The notes beneath the pieces are model-generated. The model ran no database searches and had not been told where the DNA came from. It saw only the letters and a program-made list of their open reading frames with translations. From positions 374,952 through 438,951 of the forward strand of contig JXTC01000084.1 of the NCBI GenBank assembly GCA_002914845.1: 64,000 nt of DNA, given 5' to 3'. The stretch's first letter is position 1, and each line of letters begins with the position of its first letter. Below are positions 54,899 to 64,000 of this stretch, in pieces. Source of the DNA: Trema orientale (lineage: Eukaryota > Streptophyta > Magnoliopsida > Rosales > Cannabaceae). Position numbers and translations under genes: made by a program.

Positions 54899-57309
54899 TG
54901 TACATTCTATTAATTGGGCATTGATGCTATGTTTGCATTATTAATTGGAGTCTAATTGACTTATGTTTATGTTTAATGTTTGGTTATGAGGTTAGGTTCC
55001 ACCAGATTACAATAAGATTGATCATATGGGATTATAGGTCAAAGTATGACTAGATTTCACCTTCTAAATTTCACCATTTTGGCCTACACTTGGATGTATG
55101 GGATTGACCAGCAATGTGGTGAGTATGCTAAGGATGTTTTAGAGCTGGACACATAGAAAGTAAGGTGCAAAATACCCAAAATACCCCTTAGAACTTAAGT
55201 TATGCCATTTCTTAGTTATTAAGTATCACTTTTGGACCAAATCTAGTCATTTTCTTCTCTTTTCTCTCCAGCCATGACCTGAAACTCCGTAGCTCTTTTC
55301 TAGACTTCTCTCAACTCCCTTAAGCCATATCCAAGAGTTTTCAAGTGGTAGAACTCAAATTGGAGCTCAAGAAAGCAAGATAGGTCCAAACTAGTCAAGG
55401 TAATTCTACTAGTTCTTCTTCCTAGGTTTTGTTTTGTTATTTCAATTCTTCACTTGATACAACTTAAATAATGGTTCCTCTAGGTTTTCTTAAGTCTTAA
55501 AATCAAAATCAAAGCCTTGGGAATCAATTTTGTGGAAGTAGAAGGCAAGAGCTTCAACAAAAGTTCAAACTAGTCAAGGTGAGCTTTTTGTGGAATTTAG
55601 AATTGGTAATTTATTTCTATTGTTTTAGCTCTTAAATCAAAGTATTTATTTGATGAATAAAGGTCCTAGGAAACCTTATATATGGCTGGAAAAGAAGAAT
55701 TTAAGTGGAGGATTAAAGTTAGACTTAAAGCCCCAAAGTTTGCTAGTTGTAGATTTAAGTATTTTCAAGTGTTTTCATTGTTGGAATAAGTTGTCTACAC
55801 TTGTAATTTGATTTCTTTACTTAGAATGTGTAAGACATTTATTTTTTTATGTAGATTATATCTATTTTCTGGCTGGTTGTGATGTTATACAAGTGTAAAA
55901 GTGGTTTTAAACTTTGTCTAAATCGAAAAGAATTCAAGTGTACCTAAGTTGTTTTAAATGATCTTCTTTGAGGTGTATATGTGGCAATTGGCTTGTTAAT
56001 TATTATTGCAGGTCTTAAACTATGATTTTAATCATATGGAGATGTCCTAAAAATAGGAGAGGTACTGTCCAAATATTTTTAAAACCAAATGGTACCATTT
56101 AGAAGTAAATGGACTAGTTTTTATGAAAGTATGTGACGTTTTGGTTCATTTTGTGATTAGGCTTCCTTATTTTGTAAAAGTTGTAATTCGGTCTTGTGCT
56201 TGTTTTCTTTAAGCATTTTACATTGTAATGATTATCTTTGTAATAAAATTGACATCAGGTCTTCTATACACCTTGCTACAGAGGATATTGACCCTCTCCA
56301 CTATCTTATCTGCCGAACATAAAGTAAGTAAAGATTTATTTTAATTGCATCACAAGAACAGCAATAGATACAAGATGTTTTCCTATATCTTTATGTGTAA
56401 TATTTCAATTATATCTTATTTATATAGTTATCGTTTTGTTCATGAAAGACATAAACATGACATGATTATTTAAGCATGATTTTCAAAGTAGTGAAGTTTT
56501 CCACACATTGGATTTAAAGTAGTACCATTGTACTAATTTTTATGAGATATGTTTTAAGTACATTGTTTAGTCTGTCTGCGTTGGGTAAGTATGGTTTTCA
56601 TAGGCATCCTTCCCGCATAGATGGGCACGACTTACTGACTGCCGGGACTGAGTATTGTACTATGAGATCTACAAGGTGCATTACCTAGTTGGTCTACGTT
56701 GGGCAGATATGGTTCGCATTGGCTATGTGTTTCCTTTCCCCATAGGTGGGCACAGCCTACCGACTGCCGCGACTTTGTAGTGTACCCAAAGGCCCTATAA
56801 AGAAATGTTTTCTAAGAAAAGTGCATCAAAATGAAAAGTTATGAAAGAAAAAGTACAATGGGAATTTCAATGAAGTTTATGCATGAAACACATTCATAAG
56901 CATGCATGATCTTTACTTACTGAGCATTAGCTCATTTAGTTCCTGTGATACAGATGAGGAGATATATAATGTATAGAGTTGCTGGTTGGCTCTCACGCTT
57001 TTTTGTCGCCATGATCATACAGATGTAGACGAATTTGACTTGTGGGCGATGTTTCTTTTTTTTGTATTTTGTTATTTTGGTGTGTTGTGAATATTACTGC
57101 TGATGGCAAGATAAACTGATAAGGACTTTTTGGTTGTACATTTATAAAGACACTTTCAAAAAGTAATGTCACGCAGCTTCTTTTGTTTTAAAGTTTGAAA
57201 AGTTTAAATTTAGCCCACCTTTTCGCAAAACTAAAAATATGGTTTATGAAAGAATAATACTTCCTAGTTTGACCTATATAGTCATATAGATAAGCTAGGA
57301 GGTGTTACA
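54899..57309. mobile_element. Probable solo LTR (2411 bp)
   Basis: It ends AGGAGGTGTTACA, the mirror of the TGTAACACC starts seen in many plant LTRs. The proposed left end is TGTACATT. The 4-bp attt lies on both sides (54895-54898, 57310-57313), weak evidence in AT-rich DNA. The interior holds a roughly 100-bp unit in tandem (56575-56680, 56690-56790: 'gttgggta/ca', 'gtgggcac.. cttac/ctaccgactgccg') and 'cttactgagcattagctca', typical of LTRs. Part of it (55865-56330) recurs at 62519-63090. Confidence 0.55.
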
Positions 57310-57960
57310 ATTTTGCAGTTGTTCATTATTTTTTTACCCCCAAAAATGAATAAAAAAAGTAAAAAAGGAAAAATGCCATGAAAATTGAACAACTTGTTCT
57401 ATGTTTGAAACAAAAGCTCTCGAGTTTCTAAGCTGATATTTTTTCTAATTTCCATAAATGGGTTCGTGGACACAGGGAGAAAACAGAGAAGAAGATTCTA
57501 AAATAACTTTCAAGTGAAACAATTTAGGATGAAATCACTCAATTCCCCTCCACTTTCTTCTCCAATTAAACTATCAATCTACTTTAATATATATAAGAAT
57601 TTACCGAAAATCTAACAATTGTCCATGTCCTAGTATCATTGCATTTAAGAGATCTGGAGCTTTGAGCATATCTAGAATTTTCAACAACCTGATATTTAAA
57701 AGGAAAGGAGACTTAGTGGAGAACAGAGAGGAAATTGATCCAGTGCGGGAACTCTCAGCTGCAACATTTTTGTGTGGGCCCATGAACTATTTCTCACCAA
57801 TCAAGTCACACCAACTTTCACTCAAGGAATAAAGAAAAAACTTAATACCCTATTCCAGGATTTTCCATAGAAATACAAACAATAATAAATGATATGTTAC
57901 AGGCGTTAAAAAAGAGGCCACATACAATGTAATTTCTCTAAATACATTTAGTTGGATGTT
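57310..57960. other. Intergenic DNA
   Basis: AT-rich with a short - strand ORF (57783-57601) without known domain. Confidence 0.3.
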
Positions 57961-58562
57961 GGCATATGAAGCAAAAACCTTGAATCATAGACAAAAAAGT
58001 TTGAGAAGATGCAAAAGAAGTGGGAAGTAATCTTTAAACAACAATAAGATAAATTCAAAGCACAAATAGCAGAATTGCAAGCATGACAAGGCTATGATAT
58101 GTAGGTAGTTCTTCAGTTATCTCACAACATGTTGCACCATAAAGCTAATACACCGGATTCTATGGTGTTTGATAGACCACTAGAGTGGGTACAAATAAAC
58201 TTCATTGGGAAATTCACTACCTATATGGAACATATTGGGTATATAATCTCAGGAAAAAAGAAGTTTTATTATTTTATATTGTAGAATAGGAAAGACAAAC
58301 TTGTTGTGGGTTCAGTAGAGAATGTTGTTGCAGTAGGATATATAGTAGGTTCAACTATTGGGATTTATTTACAATATACCACTGGATGGGCTTAATAATC
58401 ATGTGGAGGTCATAATTTCATATAATACTTATGCATGTACTTCCAATTTCCAACAAAATATAGGTGCTATCTTGGTCAGCCATGTAGCTGAATCAGATGT
58501 TGCGGAGCCTAAAGTTTTAGTCACTTTTTATGATGCATTGGTAAGGACATCTTATCACACGT
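57961..58562 (+). pseudogene. Fragment of a CACTA-type (En/Spm) transposon protein
   Basis: A KMQKKWEVIFKQQ... coiled-coil-like piece (about 57996-58080) is followed, in changing frames, by GSVENVVAVGYIVGS (58314-58358) and YNIPLDGLNNHVEVII (58370-58417). The order 'coiled coil, ENVVAxG, VPLGxxNxxVxV' is one I associate with plant transposase-associated proteins. Stops and frameshifts are present. An open stretch after 58464 (SHVAESDVAEPK) is preceded by atatag and could be another exon piece. Confidence 0.4.
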
Positions 58563-60230
58563 TTATTTTTTCTTAATTATTTTGCTATTTTAGTCTATAT
58601 TTAGTAAAATGGAAAGAAAATAGGATGGAAAGAATTAAAAAAAAAAAAGAAAGAGGGGGAGAAAATGTGTAAGATGAAATATGTCTTTCTTTTATATTGT
58701 TTGGTAATTACAAGGGAAAAAAATACTAACGTGGTGAAATTACAAAATCCACTCATTTTAATATATTAGTTTGTTTTGAAAATTGGGGGTAAATATATAA
58801 TTGTCTATTCATTATAAGTGTATAGGCTTCTTATAAATCTAACATTTCAAAAGTTTGATTTTTTATATATGGCAGCCAATTAAAAATGTTGCCAATCCAG
58901 CAATTTTCCATCCTAAATGTCAGAAAGTACCCTTAAAGTTTTAAAGGGGAATTATATTTACACCCCCAACTAGAATAAAAGCACCTCAATTTTTAAAAAA
59001 AATTTAATTACATATTTATCCTTAAGTAAAAAAGCTAAAACATACAATATACACATTTAGTTAAACTTGAGATAAATTACTCATAATACACCCTATTGTA
59101 CTCTAAAAACACAAATCAATCTATATTTGGAAAAAAAAAAAATTGTTGCAATGCACTTCTTTTCATATATGATTGAAATCATGGATTATTAATGGAACTA
59201 GAATGATGAAACAACATAAACTAAAAATTCTTGAACATGATTTTCTTCTTTCTCATTACCAAATGAGAACTATAATACAAAATAAATAAATAAATAAATA
59301 AAGACATAAAGACATAATAACTAAGATAAAAATATTAGCTTAAACAAGATGTTGATTGTAAACAAATAACATCACAAATATTCTTTCTATCATGGATTTA
59401 AAGGGATGAACAATGACTGACCCAGTTGGCTAATCTTTGGGCATAAAGCAGCCACCAACATCGGTGATGGCAAGTTTAAAGAGACAGTTGAAATAATTCT
59501 TAATCAACATACATTAACAAATCAACTTCTCAACATGTATAAAGGTTTGAAAACTCTCGTCCTTTCTTAAAAGGCTTGACGATGGAATCCATTTTGGCTC
59601 AACAACTAGGGCGAATATTAAATTGACGCTGGAAGAGAGAAAAGTACAACAACGTGATGCAACCAAGGGGCCATGGCGAAAATGAAGAAGAGGGGGAGCA
59701 GGAAATGGGGAACAATTGAACGGTGTAGGCAAGGAGAAAGGAAGGATTTGTGCAGGGAGAGGGAACCCCTGCATTCATTTTTCGTTTGACTTAGGGTGTC
59801 AAAATTAAGAACTCAATCAAATTAATGGGTAGAGAAGAGAGACCTATTTTAGGAATAACAAGGGGTACTTATACTAATAAATACTAGTTTTAATTTTTTA
59901 ATGGGGCTAATTTAGACAAGGAGTACTTTTTGTTAGACTTAATTAAGAACAAAAAATAGAACCATTCTCAGTCCTTGAAGCAAGTACTAAGGACACTCTC
60001 TGGCGACTGACCAAAAGATAATCAATTATTTTAAATTTAAAAAAGAAAAAGAAAGATTCAGTTCATAAAAATAATCAACTAGTTACAAAGCCTAAGGGGA
60101 AAAAAAAACTAGTTCTATTCTCCAAATCTAAGCAAGATAATCAGTTAATATTAAAATTTTAAAATATTCAGAATCTGATAAAAAAATAAAGGAAAAAAAT
60201 GAGTAACAAAAGGACGCTGATATCGCAAAT
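58563..60230. other. Intergenic DNA
   Basis: AT-rich with an (AAAT)n run at 59280-59303. The GC-richer 59560-59770 has an 86-codon - strand ORF rich in Pro/Ser that I do not recognise; it could be a leader exon or chance. Confidence 0.3.
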
Positions 60231-60242
60231 CAGCAGCCTAGA

Positions 60243-60400
60243 CGGTAGACTAGTTCTGTCTACCGAAAACGGGCAGTAGACCAATCCTGTCTACCGATTC
60301 TGGCAAAGAGTAATTCGCTTTTTAGGACAAAAAATCGGCCAACTAGTGTTGGAGGCAGTAGACCGGATCGATGGACCGGAAACTCCAAGCGATCTACCGG
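60243..60400. repeat. Small array of GTAGAC...GTCTAC hairpins
   Basis: A perfect 8-bp stem cggtagac/gtctaccg with a 7-base loop (60243-60265) is followed 31 bp later by gtagac/gtctac, again with a 7-base loop (60276-60294). A third looser copy has gtagaccgg at 60358 and ctaccgg at 60394. Confidence 0.8.
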
Positions 60401-62518
60401 AAATGCCAACTTTTACTTCTTACAATCATAGCTCTTGAAAAACTCCATCTCATGATGCACTGCATCAGTAAGATTGTTACAGCTGGTGATGGATGAAAGG
60501 CTCGTGTGGAAATGCTATATTGTTGGACTTTGTCAAGGAGTATTGTTGATTAGTTACTCATTACTCTTTGCAACGATACGTAAGTGTATGGATTTCTCAC
60601 GTGTATTTGGATTCATTAATATATACTAATTACTATTGTCAACAAAGTAGTATATGTTAATATTTTCATAATTTCTTATAAATAGAAAACATTTGATGTT
60701 ACTCATTATTTCCTCTGATATTATATAAAATAGTTATATAATTTCTTGATTTGATCAATTTAATCCTTTGTGAGTAAATTAGCCAGACAATGAAGTGGTA
60801 AATTTATTCTATATTCTAATTTAAAGTTGTAGTTATGTATACATTTGAAACTTATATATAACTTGTACATTTTATGACAAAAGGTGAATTCACCTTATAC
60901 AAAGCGAAAAAAGGAAGGGGGAAAAAAACAAAACTCATTATTAAGAGTAAATTAAAATTTTTACCAAATTTTAAAGTTTATTTGTTTTCATAAAAAAATC
61001 ATTAATTTTTAATTTATTTATCTTCTTTATTTTTAAGGATCCACATCAACCAACGAATATTGAATGTGAATTCAATATGTTGAGTTATATGAGCGAGATA
61101 ATTCAACAAAGAGATTCTATAATGTTTTTCAAATCAAGAATATGCACATTTACTTGAATATTCACTTGTTATTTTCAATTATATGTTTACATAATTAGTA
61201 AGTTGTTACTAATTAAATCCTAATTTTCTAGTATCTCGAACAAATATTTTATACCAATAAGAAATTAATGAAGTTAGAGAAGAATGAGCAAGAGCACTAT
61301 TCAAATAGATCAATTAATGCCAAATACAAGCACACTTGGATTGATTTTTTTTTTTTTTTACGCCTTTTAGATGTTATGAGTACTAGTTATTTTAGTAATC
61401 TATATATAGAGTTTTATAAATACTTTAGTTACTCATTTTGGATGTGTATGTATTGTATTGTGTTAGACTAAGCTGTTAGTTTATGCATACATATTATAAC
61501 GCTAGTTTGTGCTTGTATTTTTGCCCTTTTGGTATAACATATCTCATTGGTTTCAAACTAACAAGATAGCTTTTTTTCCGTTGGTTCCAAATTAATAAGA
61601 AGGCTAACTTCGTTAGTCTAGACCTGACCGAAAAAACCTGACATGCCATGTTATTAGTATACTTATCTGTTTCCCGACTAACAATATTTGTTTTTCACTT
61701 ATAAGGTAATGTGAATTCCTTTAATTGTTGTAGTACTTCTGTTATATATGAATCCAATATTAAATTATCTGTTCTTATAATCTAAAAGTATTCCATTTAT
61801 TTTTCTAAAAAAAAAAAAAAAGTATATCTTGTGTACCTTTTTTTTTGGTCAAATTTGTGATGTGAAAGATGTAAAATAATCTTATATATATTTCAAAACT
61901 TTGTTAATTACCAAATACTATCTCATTATCTAATTAGTTTAAGAGAGAGAGAGAGAGAGAAAGAGGAGGTTTATGGTTGCATAAATATGGGCAACAACAC
62001 ATCAGTGGTTGGAAAAAAAAAAGGGCAGTCTAGAAAAGATGAAGGGAGAGGATAAAAAAATAGAAAAAATAGGAGTATTTGCCTCTTCTAACATGCTCAA
62101 AGTATAAATTTTGCAGAAATTTTAAATATAAGGGTATTAATTTGTAATATTCAAAAAAATTAGAGTGTTAATTTGTATGAATGTAAATGTGTTAATTTGA
62201 AGGAATGTTAAATGTAGATTAATTTGTAGGATTTCATGTCATGATATTTTTTTTGTAAACAAGGTAAAAATTGGGTATTTTTATGTCATTAGCAACTTAA
62301 TTAATCCTATAGAGGGACATTTTACAAAATTATCCCTCATGAAGAGCTTTTTCTTCTTTTTTTTTTTTTGGATTGAAAGAGATTGGTTTTATTGATTAAT
62401 TAGTAGCTAGTATATCACTAGTTATAATATGAGAGATACATTCACGACTTTCTTTAACCAAAATCTAGGAGATGGATATGTCACGGATTCTATTATTTGT
62501 TCCATTAATTTAGTTGTT
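60401..62518. other. AT-rich intergenic DNA
   Basis: It contains a (GA)n run (61943-61964), poly-A/T tracts and low-complexity 'ggtattaatttg' words near 62130-62220. No supported gene. Confidence 0.3.
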
Positions 62519-63090
62519 GTTTGTAGCTATAGACAAGTGCACAAATTGTTTTAAACTTGTCTAAACCGAAAAAGATTTTAAATGTGCTTCTATATTATCC
62601 TAGATGTTTCTTTTGATGTGTATATGCAGAAATTGGCTTGTAAAATGTTATTATAGGTTTAAAACAATGATTTTAATCATGTGGGAATGTCCTAAATTAG
62701 GGGAGGTGCTGTCCAAATATTCTTAAAATGAAATGGCACCATTTAGAGGCAATTGGACTAGTTTTCACAAAATTATGTGTCATTTTAAATCATTTTGTGC
62801 TAATAAACTAGCATTCATATTTTAATACTTTTAAACAGTTTTTCAATGCTAGTTATTGGCTGCTAAGTACCTTAAGTGATTTGTACACTTCTGAGTCATT
62901 TTAAGATCAAGTTTCCTAAATTTGTGAAAGTTCTTATTTCAGTCTTGTTCAAGTATCTTGATGCATTCTTTTGGTAAAATGTGCATCTTGAATAACTGTA
63001 ATTCATGACAGGTGATTAGCACACCAATCTCTAGAGGATATTGACCCTTTTCACTTTCAATTTCTGTTCAGGACACGAGGTAAGTAATTA
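62519..63090 (+). repeat. Fragment related to the 2.4-kb solo LTR
   Basis: Ordered matches with 55865-56330: 'ttttaaact.tgtctaaa.cgaaaa', 'gattttaatcat', 'gtcctaaa', 'gaggt.ctgtccaaatatt', 'aggatattgaccct'. It is a diverged partial copy in the same orientation. Confidence 0.7.
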
Positions 63091-63738
63091 TCTAATGGAC
63101 ATAGTTCTAATTATAAAATATCTTGTCATATTGATTTAATTTAATATTGCAGTTTATCCTTTAGTAGAATAAGTTCATAACTAGTAGTACAAACCGACTT
63201 ATATTAAGAGTTAATTAGAACGGAGTCTTATTCTACTGGAGCTTGAATTAAGTAGGTCTATTAAGTCCCCAACCTACATTAACATCGAGTTGCATGAGAA
63301 CAATACAATTGGACTCAATATTTTTTTGACAATTAAAGACAAAAGAGGAATAAGGCTGAATTAGTAGTGGGCTCTGTGCCCAATAGGGCACTGAAATTCG
63401 GCCAGTCCATATGCCTTAGGACTGGCAGAATTCCTCCTAAAAGACTCCTTCCACCCTTAATTGTAAATATTGTTCAGTTTTGACTAAAATATTTGTTTAG
63501 CAGCTGCATAGAAAACTGAGAGAAAAGTCAGAAAGAGAAATTCTTGGAGCCATCATTGGAGGCCATTAGAGTTTTTGGATTCTTTCTTGGAGATTAATCA
63601 AGATCGAAATGTCAACACACCTCTACAGTTATAAGCATGGTGTTTAGGAAGGAAGACTCATCAGTTGAGGTACAATCTCTTGTATGTATTTTGACCATAA
63701 CAAAGATCCTAAATAGTTTTTATGAAAAGCCTAGTTTG
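63091..63738. other. Unassigned, probably LTR-derived
   Basis: No coding sequence. The leader-like 'aaactgagagaaaagtcag' (63511) and 'cttggagattaatcaag' resemble transcribed LTR parts. Confidence 0.3.
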
Positions 63739-64000
63739 TAGGGGTGTTCATGGCCGATTTGGACGGTCTAAATCGTCAATCCAGAAGCCAATCCGAATGT
63801 GCGGTTTGGCCGGTTTACCAATCCGTGCGGTTTGAGTTTGTCGATACAAACCGGCCAAACCGCACCTACATTTTTGCGGCCAATTTGGGCGATTTCCGCA
63901 GTTTGAAAACTTAAAAAATTTAAATTAATACAATATCAACTAAGCTCATATCATAATCATATTTCATCTAAAATATAAAGTCCAAATATAAAACGAAACT
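63739..64000. mobile_element. Left part of a hAT-type MITE running off the window
   Basis: It begins taggggtgttcatggccg, a terminus I associate with plant hAT MITEs, and continues with 'cggtttggccggttt' and the inverted 'aaaccggccaaaccgca'. The right end is outside the window. Confidence 0.55.

Noticed and set aside
59514-59774. 86-codon - strand ORF as a possible gene
   Set aside because: Pro/Ser-rich, no domain, no supporting splice sites; left as unassigned.
1-64000. tRNA, rRNA or CRISPR arrays
   Set aside because: No tRNA cloverleaf, rRNA segment or regularly spaced repeat-spacer array was seen on reading; a tRNA scan would be the decisive check.

Overview
This is plant nuclear DNA, most likely from a eudicot. 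It is AT-rich and intron-bearing, and plant transposable elements (LTR retrotransposons, an L1-type LINE, hAT and Mutator-like MITEs) fill most of it. Nothing bacterial or organellar was seen. The species cannot be named from the sequence alone.

The only genes I can support as intact are two tandem copies, both on the + strand, of a nitrate/peptide transporter family gene of the NPF3.1 type. Copy 1 spans 7466-15675 and copy 2 spans 32600-42510. Each has four exons with identical intron phases (1, 0, 2) and exon lengths of 109, 218, 557 and 970 (copy 1) or 940 (copy 2). They encode 617 and 607 residues with no internal stop. The duplicated block also includes about 300 bp of promoter, pieces of the introns and about 35 bp after the stop codon. 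The spacing differs because transposons later entered the introns and the copy 2 promoter. Both copies carry an ExxDR version of the ExxER/K proton-coupling motif. Copy 2 also has Gly for Glu in the PESMRS motif, and copy 1 has Leu for Phe in the ADQFD motif.

Layout. 1-4828: three copies of a 1.8-kb LTR family, two direct and one inverted. 4829-7140: mostly unassigned DNA. 7140-15720: NPF copy 1; intron 1 holds a hAT MITE with an 8-bp target duplication. 16086-22437: an LTR element that carries only gag plus a minisatellite, with no pol seen. 22440-28540: a fold-back repeat, a duplicated 260-bp segment and a 5'-truncated LINE on the - strand. 28540-30480: AT-rich DNA of unknown nature. 30495-42530: NPF copy 2; two MITEs sit in its promoter, another lies 24 bp before exon 2, and a 2.58-kb solo LTR lies in intron 2. 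42530-44800: MITEs and short duplications. 44808-52381: a degenerate Ty3/gypsy element with both LTRs, interrupted by a solo LTR of the same family seen at 1-4828. 52382-64000: further MITEs, a second 2.4-kb solo LTR candidate, a CACTA-like protein fragment, a small array of GTAGAC hairpins and, at the right edge, the start of another hAT-type MITE.

The two transporters are the only apparent cellular functions. By family knowledge they would be proton-coupled membrane carriers for nitrite/nitrate and possibly gibberellin-type hormones. The sequence shows divergence in promoter, introns and key residues that could underlie functional splitting, but it does not prove any. I did not find a clearly new biological system. 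The most unusual items are the coupling-motif changes, a 90-bp intronic segment kept four times across the two genes, the gag-only element and the GTAGAC hairpin array.
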